Positions 26,502 through 35,549 of a stretch of DNA of 64,000 bases are shown here, one piece after another (positions within the stretch are counted from its first letter, which is position 1; each line of letters starts with the position of its first letter). A model generated the notes under the pieces. It saw only the letters and a program-made list of their open reading frames with translations, was not told the origin of the DNA and did no database searches. The translations under genes were made by a program, and so were the position numbers. The stretch spans positions 186,001-250,000 of the forward strand of contig NZ_AEYF01000026.1 of NCBI RefSeq assembly GCF_000292525.1. The letters are read 5' to 3'. Source of the DNA: Rhizobium sp. CCGE 510 (GTDB lineage Bacteria; Pseudomonadota; Alphaproteobacteria; Rhizobiales; Rhizobiaceae).

Positions 26502-27353
26502 ATGAGCGCAATCGCTTTTCCGGGAGGAGATCGGCTGAGCGAGATCGCAGGCGTCCGCCGGAGTCATCGGCGGCGAAGGCAGGCCTGCAGTTCCGGGGAG
26601 GGTAGTCGGCTGGTCGCGGTTCTCGAACTCACCAATATTTCCAAACATTTCGGCGCCATCCAGGCGGTCAACGACGTGTCCTTTGCGCTCGAAGCCGGCC
26701 AGGTCGTCGGCCTGATGGGCGATAACGGCGCCGGCAAGAGCACGCTGGTCAAGATGATTGCCGGCAACTTCCGGCCGAGCGAGGGCACGATGCGCCTCGA
26801 GGGCAAAGAGATCGTCATGCATCGCCCGGTCGAGGCGCGCCAGCACGGCATCGAGATCGTCCATCAGGATCTGGCGCTCTGCAATAATCTGACGGCGGCC
26901 GCCAACGTCTTCCTCGGCCGCGAGCTCAGGCGCGGCATCGGCCCCCTGAAGGTTCTCGATTACAAGACGATGTACCGGCGCGCCGGCGAGATCTTCAAGG
27001 AGTTGAAATCGGAAACCCGCCCGCGCGACCTCGTCAAACAGATGTCGGGCGGCCAGCGGCAGGCGGTGGCGATCGGGCGCACCATGCTGTCGGAGGCAAA
27101 GATCGTGCTGATGGACGAGCCGACGGCGGCCATATCGGTCCGCCAGGTTGCCGAGGTCCTCAATCTGATCCGCGAGTTGCGCGGCCGCGGCATCGCAGTC
27201 GTGCTGATCAGCCACCGCATGCCCGATGTCTTTACCGTCGCCGACCGGGTGATCGTCATGCGCCGCGGCCGAAAGGTCGCCGACAAGGCGATTGCCGCGA
27301 GTTCGCCTGAGGAAGTCACGGGTCTGATTACCGGCGCCATCGAACAGGTGTGA
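26502..27353 (+). CDS. Sugar ABC transporter ATPase, single-domain (FrcA-like)
   Basis: Import ATPase with one ABC domain: Walker [15 protein letters not shown]-loop region VHQDLAL, signature QMSGGQRQAVAIGRT, Walker B IVLMDEPTAA and an H-loop ISHRMPD. Most ribose-class ATPases are double-domain proteins of about 500 residues, while this one is a half-size FrcA-type that must work as a homodimer. The start is uncertain: family alignment begins at VLELTNISKHFG (about 26616), where no ATG or GTG is found; ATG 26502 is the first usable, and GGGGAGGG lies at 26595-26602 before a CTG. Confidence 0.88.
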   Translation: MSAIAFPGGDRLSEIAGVRRSHRRRRQACSSGEGSRLVAVLELTNISKHFGAIQAVNDVSFALEAGQVVGLMGDNGAGKSTLVKMIAGNFRPSEGTMRLEGKEIVMHRPVEARQHGIEIVHQDLALCNNLTAAANVFLGRELRRGIGPLKVLDYKTMYRRAGEIFKELKSETRPRDLVKQMSGGQRQAVAIGRTMLSEAKIVLMDEPTAAISVRQVAEVLNLIRELRGRGIAVVLISHRMPDVFTVADRVIVMRRGRKVADKAIAASSPEEVTGLITGAIEQV

Positions 27354-27425
27354 GCGATGCTGCTTGTTTCCTGGGGGTAAATATCCCCTAGGGAGAAATG
27401 CCCTATCTGGAGTGAGAGGTCGAAG

Positions 27426-28424
27426 ATGGCAGTGACACTGGACCAGACGATTGCACAGAAGCAGCGTAGCCGGCTTGCGGAGTTTGTCGGCGGCCAGACA
27501 TTTTGGGTGCTGATCGCCGTGCTTCTCGCCTGCCTCTTCCTGTCCTTCGCCACGGATTCCTTTGCGACGACGAAGAACCTCTACAACATCACCCGCAACG
27601 TCACCTTCGTCGCCATCATCGCGCTCGGCATGACGCTTGTGATCATCACCGGCGGCATCGATCTGTCGGTGGGCTCGGTGCTCTGCCTCTGCAGCATGGT
27701 GCTGGCGGTGACCATGAATGCCGGCTACTCCATCGAAGTCGGCATCACGGCGGCGATCGCCACGGCGCTTGTGGTCGGGGGCTTCAACGGCGTGCTGATC
27801 GCCTATCTCAACTTTCCACCCTTCGTGGTGACGCTCGGCATGCTGTCGATTGCGCGCAGCTTGGCGATGGTCGCCTCCAACAACACCGTGGTTTTTCAGT
27901 TCGGCCCCGATCATGACAAGCTGCTGGCGCTCGGCGGCGGCGCCTGGTTTTTCGGCATCGCCAACCCGGTTCTCTATATGGTCGTCCTGGCGTTGCTCAC
28001 CGGCTTCGTGCTGCGCTGGACGCGCTTCGGCCGTTATATCTTCGCGATCGGCGGCAATGAACATGCCGCCACGCTGACCGGCGTTCCCGTCCGCCGCATC
28101 AAGGTCGCGGTCTATATGATCTCGGCTTTGTCGGCCGGCATTGCCGGCATCGTCCAGACCGGCTGGCTCGGCGCCGTCACCACCAATATCGGCGCCGGCA
28201 TGGAACTCCAGGTCATCGCCGCCGCCGTTATCGGCGGCGCCAACCTCGCCGGCGGCATCGGCACCGCCTTCGGCGCCCTGGTCGGCGCGGCCTTGATCGA
28301 AGTCATCCGCAACAGTCTTGGCCTGCTCGGCATCAACGCGTTCTGGCAGGGAACGTTTATTGGCGGGGCGATCGTGCTGGCGGTGCTGTTTGATCGGATC
28401 CGCAATTTGCGGCAGAGCGAGTGA
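27426..28424 (+). CDS. Sugar ABC transporter permease (RbsC/FrcC family)
   Basis: 332 residues with about eight to ten membrane helices. Family motifs: [56 protein letters not shown] (cytoplasmic loop that meets the ATPase) and AAAVIGGANLAGGIGTAFG. It forms the inner-membrane channel with the ATPase 72 bases upstream. GTGAGAGG precedes the ATG by about six bases. The substrate-binding subunit is divergent at 24349-25338. Confidence 0.92.
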   Translation: MAVTLDQTIAQKQRSRLAEFVGGQTFWVLIAVLLACLFLSFATDSFATTKNLYNITRNVTFVAIIALGMTLVIITGGIDLSVGSVLCLCSMVLAVTMNAGYSIEVGITAAIATALVVGGFNGVLIAYLNFPPFVVTLGMLSIARSLAMVASNNTVVFQFGPDHDKLLALGGGAWFFGIANPVLYMVVLALLTGFVLRWTRFGRYIFAIGGNEHAATLTGVPVRRIKVAVYMISALSAGIAGIVQTGWLGAVTTNIGAGMELQVIAAAVIGGANLAGGIGTAFGALVGAALIEVIRNSLGLLGINAFWQGTFIGGAIVLAVLFDRIRNLRQSE

Positions 28425-28624
28425 GGGGCGCTTCGGTGTCGACCTCTGCATGCCTGTCGCGCCGGCGGTAATATCACCCGCGCGATCGGACAGGCCATAT
28501 TTCGGAAGAGTTCATTCGTCGGCGGAGAAAAAGGGGAGTAGAATTGTCAAGGCCGCAGGAGAGTTCCCGTTGACCGAAGGATCCACTAAGCGTGGCTTTT
28601 ATCGCCTCGCTGGAGAGGATGACC

Positions 28625-30940
28625 ATGGGAGACGATCATGCCGAGCGGCGGCTGGTTGCGATTCTCGCCGTCGACATTGTTGGTTATTCGCGCCTGATCG
28701 AGGATAACGAGGCCGGTACGCTGGCCGCGATGAGGGCATTGCGCGCCGAAGTCTTCGAGCCATTGCTGGCGGAATATCACGGACGCACCGTCAAGCTCAT
28801 GGGCGATGGCGCGATCGTGGAGTTCAGCTCCGTCGTCGATGCAGTCCTCTGCGCCGTTGCCCTGCAGAAGCAGATTGCGGTACGCCAGGTGGATATCCTG
28901 CCCCAGCACCGGCTTCTCTTCCGCATGGGCGTCAATCTCGGCGACGTCGTCGTCGAGGGCGATGATTTGCTGGGGGATGGGGTCAACGTCGCCGCGCGCC
29001 TGGAGCAGATCTGCGAGTCCGGCGGGCTTTTCGTATCCGGCACTGCTTTCGATCATCTGCAAGGCAAGGTGGAGCTGCCGCTTGAATTTATCGGCGAGCA
29101 GCATGTCAAAAACATCGCCCGCCCCGTCCGCACCTATCGCGTGCTGTTCGACGGAAACGCGCCAAGCCGGCGGTTCAACATCCGGCGGCTTCGCAGCCGG
29201 GGAGCACTTGCAGCTCTGGCTCTGCTTCTGGTCGCTGCCTTTGCTGCCATATGGCTCAGTCCGTGGACGACCAGTGCGGAAACCGCATCGATCGCCCGCA
29301 TGGCGCTGCCGCTGCCCGACAAGCCGTCAATTGCCGTCCTGCCGTTCGACAATCTCAGTTCCGATCCGGAACAGGCCTATTTCGCCGATGGCATGACGGA
29401 AGATTTGATCACGGACCTTTCGAAACTCTCCAGCATCTTCGTGATCGCTCGAAATTCCACCTTCGCCTATAAGGGCAAGCCCACCAAAGTGCAGCAGGTC
29501 GCCGAGGAGCTCGGGGTCCGTTACATCCTGGAAGGCAGCGTGCGCCGCCAGGGGGACCAGGTCCGCATCAACGCACAGCTCATCGACGCGCTCGGCGGTC
29601 ATCATCTATGGGCTGACCGCTATGACGGCGCGATGAACGACATTTTCACGCTTCAGGACAAGGTCATCGGCGAGATCGTGTCGGCGCTCACCGTCGAGTT
29701 CACGATTGCCGAGCAAGCGCAGTCCAAGCAGGCGGAGACGGTGAGCCCGCAGGCCTACGACGCTGTGCTGCAAGGCTGGGATCACCTGCGCCGCGACAGC
29801 GAGGATGAAACCCTCAAGGCCATTCCCTATTTCGAAAAGGCGGTCGCGCTCGACCCCGATTACAGCCGTGCGCATGCAGCACTCGCTTCGGCCAATTGGC
29901 GGATTGCCGTTTCCAATTGGGAAGCCGCCAATATCGGCTTCGAGAAAGCGATGGAACGGGTGGATCGGCACCTGGCGCTGGCGCTTCAAAAGCCCAATCC
30001 GCTTGCCTATGCGATCTCCGCCGAGGTGCTGGCAAGGCAGGGCCAGTATGCCGACGCCTTTGCCGAAATCAGCCGCGCGATGGAACTCGATTCCAATGAT
30101 CCCGAAAATCACCTCAGCAAAGCACGCATTTTGAACGCAACGGGCCAGGCTCCGGAGGCCGAACGCGAAGTGCAGCGGGCAATGCGGGTCGATCCGCAAT
30201 ATCCGCCAAGCTATCTCAGGGTTCTGGCGATCTCACAGTTCCACCAGGAAAAATATCAGGATGCGGTGAAGACCCTCGAACTCGTGGTCGCCAGGCAATC
30301 GGACGTCAGTGAAGACTATGCGACGCTGGTGTCGAGCTTCGGCCACCTCGGGCGGACGGATGGCGTTCAGGAAAACATCGAAAAATTCAACGCGCTGGCG
30401 ATTGCCGCCGGCTACTCGCCGCTGACGGTGCAGGAATTGGGATGGTACTGGTACGGCGACATTTTCAACTACGACAGCACCTATCGCGAGCGCCTGAAGC
30501 AGGGGCTGCGCAAAGCGGGCGTGCCGGAGGGAGCCGGCACCGATATTTCCTATGACGAATACGCTTCCCTGATCAGCAAGAGCGACGGCGAATACAACAT
30601 CAAGGGAACCACGAAAATCGACGCCCCGACGGCCAAACGGCTGCACGACCACGGCGTCAAGCTCGTCGATGTGCGCACCGCTCTGAGCTTCGGTCGCGGC
30701 CATGCGCCGGGAGCGATCAACCTTTCGGTCGTGGAGGTTCTGGCAAGAGACACGCTGTCGAAGGCCGTGAACCGGGAGGAGGAAGTGATCTTCTCATGCC
30801 ATGGCAAATATTGCGGCGATTCCGCCTACGCATCGGCCAAAGCCTTGGTATGGGGGTTTAAGAACGTCTACCACTTTGCCGGTGGCTTTCCTGCCTGGGA
30901 GGATGCTCACTATCCCATAGAGACCGCTCCGACAGAGTAG
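28625..30940 (+). CDS. Class III adenylate cyclase - TolB-like/TPR - rhodanese fusion
   Basis: 771 residues. Order: cyclase catalytic domain (about 8-175) with metal Asp17 in ILAVDIVGYS, Asp61 in VKLMGDG, and Asn121/Arg125 in GVNVAARLE, all needed for activity; one membrane helix (193-211); a TolB-like domain starting PSIAVLPFDNLSSDPEQAYFADGMTEDLI; TPR-type helices (about 390-610); and a rhodanese-like domain (about 665-765) with the SCHGKYCG active-site loop and Cys. Makes cAMP and may couple it to sulfur or thiol status, though that is inference. The start at 28625 lies six bases after GGAGAGG. Such fusions are known among rhizobial cyclases. Confidence 0.9.
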   Translation: MGDDHAERRLVAILAVDIVGYSRLIEDNEAGTLAAMRALRAEVFEPLLAEYHGRTVKLMGDGAIVEFSSVVDAVLCAVALQKQIAVRQVDILPQHRLLFRMGVNLGDVVVEGDDLLGDGVNVAARLEQICESGGLFVSGTAFDHLQGKVELPLEFIGEQHVKNIARPVRTYRVLFDGNAPSRRFNIRRLRSRGALAALALLLVAAFAAIWLSPWTTSAETASIARMALPLPDKPSIAVLPFDNLSSDPEQAYFADGMTEDLITDLSKLSSIFVIARNSTFAYKGKPTKVQQVAEELGVRYILEGSVRRQGDQVRINAQLIDALGGHHLWADRYDGAMNDIFTLQDKVIGEIVSALTVEFTIAEQAQSKQAETVSPQAYDAVLQGWDHLRRDSEDETLKAIPYFEKAVALDPDYSRAHAALASANWRIAVSNWEAANIGFEKAMERVDRHLALALQKPNPLAYAISAEVLARQGQYADAFAEISRAMELDSNDPENHLSKARILNATGQAPEAEREVQRAMRVDPQYPPSYLRVLAISQFHQEKYQDAVKTLELVVARQSDVSEDYATLVSSFGHLGRTDGVQENIEKFNALAIAAGYSPLTVQELGWYWYGDIFNYDSTYRERLKQGLRKAGVPEGAGTDISYDEYASLISKSDGEYNIKGTTKIDAPTAKRLHDHGVKLVDVRTALSFGRGHAPGAINLSVVEVLARDTLSKAVNREEEVIFSCHGKYCGDSAYASAKALVWGFKNVYHFAGGFPAWEDAHYPIETAPTE

Positions 30941-31082
30941 GGGGATACCGTACCCGAAGCCGCGTATCGTAGGATACTAACGGCATGCTGCGGAGTTATC
31001 GGGCACAAGGTGGGCATAGCGTAGCCGGGCGGCCTGCAGCCTATGCGGGCGCAGTTTTTGTGATCAAACTCTGATCATGCCC

Positions 31083-31406
31083 TCAGGGGTGCCCATCCTC
31101 ATAGCCATCCAACTCAGGGCATCCCCGGATGTTGCCGAAGCCGATCACTCGCCGGTCGCCCGATTGATCCAGGCCTCTGATCACGATGACATTGTCATCC
31201 TGCTGTACAATCTCGCTACGATAGATGCCGGCCCGAAGCGCCAGGTTTTTTGCCTGGCTGATGTTGCATTGTCCGGGCCGTGGAGTGACGTGCCAGTATG
31301 TCGTGCCTTGGCCATCCGACTGCCATCCGCCGGAGGCGGCAAATCCCGGCACGCTGGATAGCAGCATGGCACACGACAATATCAAGCTGCCTGGAACCAG
31401 TTTCAT
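31083..31406 (-). CDS. Small secreted protein of unknown function
   Basis: 107 residues with a signal sequence (MKLVPGSLILSCAMLLSSVPGFAA). The mature part has two cysteines (GQCNISQAKN, IRGCPELDG), possibly a disulfide. ATG 31406 follows GGAGG. No named family recognised. It lies between the two cyclase genes in convergent position to the first. Confidence 0.65.
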   Translation of the reverse strand: MKLVPGSLILSCAMLLSSVPGFAASGGWQSDGQGTTYWHVTPRPGQCNISQAKNLALRAGIYRSEIVQQDDNVIVIRGLDQSGDRRVIGFGNIRGCPELDGYEDGHP

Positions 31407-31608
31407 ATAACCTCCGTCAGCCCTCGCCGCTCTGTTTGCCCCGGTTGCAATGGATATCCGGGTTTCCCCTCGCGTCGCGACAGTAGATCACTCGCGCTAA
31501 CACGGTGCTAACGCGGAGGCAGGACCTGATTTCAATCATCTCAGGTGCAAAGTGGCAGCCATGCGAGCGCTACCCGGCGAGGCGGCCGACCTGGCATTGG
31601 CCTCAATG

Positions 31609-33474
31609 CTAGGGAGTGCGGCCGTCCGGCAGTCCAGCGCGTTTTAAATCCACGGCGGCTTGACGAAGTATGGACGGATCCCGGAAATGCCAGGCCTGCA
31701 GCCACGACGCGATTGTCGCATCCGGGGCTGACTTCAGCATCCTCTCGACGGCTGCTTGTGCCTCTGTTTGTTGGCCAAGCCGCTCATAGGCAATGGCGAG
31801 CTGCAGTGGAGCGTCAGCAAATTCCGTTGTTTTGAGCACCTCGACTGCATCTTCGTTTCGACCCATCACGATAAAAACGAAACCTCTGACGTAGTTGAAG
31901 AACCAGGCCAGGCCGGGATCGCGGGCGGCGGCGGTATCGGTCAATTCCAAGGCTTTCTCGGGCTCGCCTGCCTGTAGGAAGATACTACCCGCATCAGTGA
32001 GCGTGAAGGCATTGTATGGTGCCGCGGCGATGGCCTTGTTCATCTCCGCGAGAGCTGCCTCGTGGTCCGGCTTGAGCGTCAAAAGCCAGGCACGCAGCCA
32101 GTGTGCCAATCGCCCCACCTGCGGGCTGAGGTTCTTGTTCGAGAGGACCTTGTCGGCCAGTCGGCCCGCTTCCTGAAGATCAGCTTGCGGGTCGGAGCTG
32201 TAGAGCAGCCCGACTTTCAACCAATGGGACCATCCCAACTCCACTGTCAGCAAGGGGGAGCCGGGGAACACTTGCAGCCCCTGTTGCGCGATCTCACCGG
32301 ATTGCTCGACACCTTCCTTGGTGAAGAGGTTCAATTGGCTTTCGGCGCGCAGGTAATAGTCATATTCCGCGAGGTTTGTGCTGTCCTTGCCCCAGGCGTG
32401 ACTGTAATCGGCCCTGCGGATGGCTCCCCATTCGCCTGTCATCGCACCGACAATCTTGCCGGTCAGCTCGTCTTGAAGCGCCCATGGATCCGTCCCGGAT
32501 TTGTCGAAACGGTCGGCCCAGACATGCTCGCCCGTCCCGGCGTCGATCAGTTCTGCAACGATGCGGACCCTTTCGCCTTCCTTGCGCACGCTCCCTTCGA
32601 CGACATAGCCGACGCTCAGTTCCTTGCCGATTTTGCGGACATCGCCCTCCTTGTCCTCGTAAGCGAAGGACGAGGTTCGCGAGACGACCGCGATATCGGA
32701 AAAACGGGAAAGAATGGCGATCACGTCACTTGCGATGCCTTCTCCCAGGTATTCAAGGTTCCTTTCGGCACTCAGGTCCTTGAACGGCAGCACGGCGACC
32801 GCAGGCATTGCACCGGATGTCGCGGGAGAGGTGGCTGTCAGCGGATAGTATTGCGTTATACCTGCGGCGGTCACTGCCGCCACGAGGCCCGCGAAGAGTG
32901 CGATGGCCCACCAGTGACGGACGATGCCTCGCCGACGTGAATACCGCGGGAGCGGCGAACCGTCGATGTAAACATAATAGACGTCTACAGGTTCTTCGAT
33001 GTTCTTGACTTTCCGAAGACCGCCGGGCTCAAAGCCAAAGGCAAGCTTTTTCCCGACTTCCCTGGCGACCTTGCCTGAAACGCAAATTCCACCCTCGGGT
33101 GCGAGCTGCTCCAGCCTGGCGGCGACATTCACGCCTTCGCCATAACGGTCGTCGCCGTCAATGATCACTTCGCCCAGGTTTATGCCGATGCGGACGTTAA
33201 GCCTCTCCTGCTCGGAAACCGAGGCGTTGCGTTCCGCCATCCCACGCTGAAGCGACACGGCACATTCGACAGCATCGACCACACTTCCGAATTCAGCGAG
33301 GAGGCCGTCGCCCATCAGCTTGAAGATCCGCCCATGATGCCCTGCAATTTCGGGCTCAAAAAGCTCAGTGCGCCGCGCCTGAAGACGGTCGAATGTTCCG
33401 GCCTCGTCCTGCTCCATAAGTGCCGAGTAACCGACGACGTCAGCGGCGAGGATCGCAGATAATTTACGCTCCAT
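31609..33474 (-). CDS. Class III adenylate cyclase with TolB-like and TPR domains
   Basis: 621 residues. Catalytic domain (about 5-175): ILAADVVGYSALMEQDEAGT (Asp12), FKLMGDGLLAEF (Asp56), GVNVAARLEQL (Asn116, Arg120) and GICVSGKVA. Then a membrane helix near 190-215 (HWWAIALFAGLVAAVTAAG), a TolB-like region (AVAVLPFKDLSAERNLEYLGEG) and TPR helices to the end. Same plan as the 28625 gene but without a rhodanese domain. ATG 33474 has an AGGG site; the upstream extension to 33537 is unsupported. Makes cAMP; ligand or partner unknown. Confidence 0.9.
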   Translation of the reverse strand: MERKLSAILAADVVGYSALMEQDEAGTFDRLQARRTELFEPEIAGHHGRIFKLMGDGLLAEFGSVVDAVECAVSLQRGMAERNASVSEQERLNVRIGINLGEVIIDGDDRYGEGVNVAARLEQLAPEGGICVSGKVAREVGKKLAFGFEPGGLRKVKNIEEPVDVYYVYIDGSPLPRYSRRRGIVRHWWAIALFAGLVAAVTAAGITQYYPLTATSPATSGAMPAVAVLPFKDLSAERNLEYLGEGIASDVIAILSRFSDIAVVSRTSSFAYEDKEGDVRKIGKELSVGYVVEGSVRKEGERVRIVAELIDAGTGEHVWADRFDKSGTDPWALQDELTGKIVGAMTGEWGAIRRADYSHAWGKDSTNLAEYDYYLRAESQLNLFTKEGVEQSGEIAQQGLQVFPGSPLLTVELGWSHWLKVGLLYSSDPQADLQEAGRLADKVLSNKNLSPQVGRLAHWLRAWLLTLKPDHEAALAEMNKAIAAAPYNAFTLTDAGSIFLQAGEPEKALELTDTAAARDPGLAWFFNYVRGFVFIVMGRNEDAVEVLKTTEFADAPLQLAIAYERLGQQTEAQAAVERMLKSAPDATIASWLQAWHFRDPSILRQAAVDLKRAGLPDGRTP

Positions 33475-33625
33475 GCCCTGGCCCCCTAACGTGAATTCCG
33501 CACCGGGCATGGTACATGATTTTGCAGCACGTTTCACTCAAGGCTGCGCTTGAGCGCGTGATCGTGGCAGCGGGATTCGGCGAGCCGCAAGACTACGCGG
33601 ATGAGGTGGAATGATCAGTCAAGCG

Positions 33626-33820
33626 CTACGGACCGCAGTCGAGACAAGGCTTGATAATCCCCGCCAGAGATAGAACTGTGAGAAGTAGTATGAAAGAGGT
33701 TGCCACCACTATACTGCTTGCCCGCTGCTGCTGGCCGGACCGAAAGAACGGTTGGACCAATTTCGCGAACTCTACGGCATTGTCTGCGACTGACGGCAAG
33801 GTCGCTCCCATATTCCCCAT
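33626..33820 (-). CDS. Small single-helix membrane protein, tentative
   Basis: 64 residues starting 11 bases after the stop of the upstream peptidase gene. One strong hydrophobic segment near the C-terminus (SSIVVATSFILLLTVLSLAGII) and a DCGP end. No family recognised and the ribosome binding site is only GAGGG at a long distance. It may be a real small gene co-transcribed with the peptidase, or chance. Confidence 0.4.
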   Translation of the reverse strand: MGNMGATLPSVADNAVEFAKLVQPFFRSGQQQRASSIVVATSFILLLTVLSLAGIIKPCLDCGP

Positions 33821-33831
33821 GATGATCGCGG

Positions 33832-35268
33832 TCAGCCCTCCGGGGCTGATGTAAACCGGCTAGCATCGAACGGGCCTCTGACGGCAACCGGGCCGCTGGC
33901 AGCGACCGGGATGACATCCTCGCCCGACGTCGCCACATTCACCTCACGATGAACCGCGCGGGGGGAGACACGGGGCGCGGTCAATCCCATCGCCGCCCCG
34001 GGAGAATGCAGCGCCCATTTCATCAGCGCAGCGTCGGATGTCGATCCAAGGAAATTTGCTTCTTCCCAGGAAGCGGTCATCGGCAGGGCGGCGATCATGT
34101 TGGCGCCCGACCGGGAGGTCTCTCCTGCAACAATGCGCGGATGAAAGCGGGCGTGATCAGGCAATGCCGGCGTCTGTCTCTCCGGAAGTGCGGCAATCGG
34201 GCCGATCGACGCCGTCTCCAGTTTGTCCACATCAGCGTCGTGCTCAAGGGCAGCCGGCCGCATCGCCGGTATCGGAATCGGCAAGGATGAAAGATTCGGA
34301 ACGGAGCGTTTTTCATCCGGCTCGGCAGCGCCGGTCTGCAGCGCGAGCGCATTCAAGGCTCGGCTTTTCGGCGCGGGCAGAAGCGCCGTCACGAGGTTGC
34401 CGTCTGTGGTGCCGCGGCTCGACCTGGTCGTGACCACCACCTCTTCGTCTTCTCCGGCGGTGCTGGCGATCTGGATCGCGGTGGGGCTGCCGCGTTTCCT
34501 ATGGTTGGCAACCGCCTGATTGTATCCCGGCAGCGGCCGGCCATCGGCGGGCAGATGCATCGTCTGCCCATTCGGGAATATGCGCGCGAGTTCCTGCCGG
34601 GACATGCGGGGCCAGGCCCTGACATTGCCGACGTCGAGATGCACGAAGGGCGATCCCGAGCTCGGATAATATCCGACACCGCCGACCTGCAGTTGCATGG
34701 CAGTCGCACGCAGCGTCGCAAGCTTGACGCCGGGAACATAAAAATCCATCGCCTTGCCGAGCATGTGCTGGCTCTTCTTGGCGACACCCGTGCTGCGCGA
34801 GCGGCTGCGAAGCATGTTGTTGGTCGCGGGCGAACGATAGGCGGAGACGATGTGGATATAGTCCTTGCCGCCGCTGCGCTTATACACCTCCCAGACCAGG
34901 TCGAGCAGCCGGGGATCCATCCGGGTCGGCTCGTTCCTTCGCCAGTCGCGCAGAAACCGATTGATCTGGGCAAGGCCCTTGGCATCGAACTTTCCGTCCC
35001 GCTTGTAGGTGATCGTCGCCTTCTCGCCCGTATGGGTAAAGAACAGCTTCAGGGCGCGATCCTCAGCCGAGGCAAATGATGCCGAACCGATAAGTGCCGG
35101 CAGCGCCAACAGAGCCGGCAGAATGGTCTGCGCTGCGAAGCGCTCCGCACGCGACAGGAGCGTGGCAAGTCCGCCCAAGACTCGGCCCGATAATCCTTGC
35201 ACTGGATACTTCAACGCCAACAATCCCGTCCCACACCAAACACTCGACGACGGGCGGGAACTCCGCAT
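33832..35268 (-). CDS. DUF882/M15 family murein peptidase-like protein
   Basis: 478 residues. After an N-terminal hydrophobic signal anchor (about 45-70, LPALLALPALIGSASFASA) comes an M15-type zinc domain: LKLFFTHTGEKATITYKRDG, SAYRSPATN, SQHMLGKAMDFYVPG (His and Asp ligands) and PFVHLDVGNVRAW (His), the YcbK/MepK pattern that cleaves peptide cross-links in peptidoglycan. A long low-complexity C-terminal part (about 280-478) is rich in Ala, Pro and Arg and has no known fold. The true start may be one of several TTG codons near 35210; the ATG at 35268 gives the longest form. Acts in the periplasm. Confidence 0.82.
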   Translation of the reverse strand: MRSSRPSSSVWCGTGLLALKYPVQGLSGRVLGGLATLLSRAERFAAQTILPALLALPALIGSASFASAEDRALKLFFTHTGEKATITYKRDGKFDAKGLAQINRFLRDWRRNEPTRMDPRLLDLVWEVYKRSGGKDYIHIVSAYRSPATNNMLRSRSRSTGVAKKSQHMLGKAMDFYVPGVKLATLRATAMQLQVGGVGYYPSSGSPFVHLDVGNVRAWPRMSRQELARIFPNGQTMHLPADGRPLPGYNQAVANHRKRGSPTAIQIASTAGEDEEVVVTTRSSRGTTDGNLVTALLPAPKSRALNALALQTGAAEPDEKRSVPNLSSLPIPIPAMRPAALEHDADVDKLETASIGPIAALPERQTPALPDHARFHPRIVAGETSRSGANMIAALPMTASWEEANFLGSTSDAALMKWALHSPGAAMGLTAPRVSPRAVHREVNVATSGEDVIPVAASGPVAVRGPFDASRFTSAPEG

Positions 35269-35549
35269 CCATCAGGCTCAGTAAAGCCAGCTTATGGTCA
35301 ACAAACTCCTAACGATCGGATGCGGAAGCTCGGCGAATTGGGGATGTGGGCCATCCGAGGCGCAATTGCGGCCTGCACCGCGAGGCGGAAGTCGCGCGCA
35401 CCGGTTCAGATTCCTGTAGGTGCAAGGCTATCGCAAAAGGCAATCGATCCAAGTTGGGGATCGAAGGTCAGACGATACGAGCGCCCCTTTCCAACAAGTT
35501 TTGGCCGATTGCCATTGGACGCACTGGCGACTGCACGTCGACGGCTACA
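35269..35549. other. 281-base gap
   Basis: Between the peptidase start and the stop of the TPR gene. No gene, hairpin or clear promoter stands out. Confidence 0.3.

Noticed and set aside
26499..28451. 650-codon open frame on the minus strand
   Set aside because: Lies antisense to the sugar ATPase and permease genes. Its product is low-complexity (His, Asp, Arg, Ala) and reflects the GC-rich third positions of those genes.
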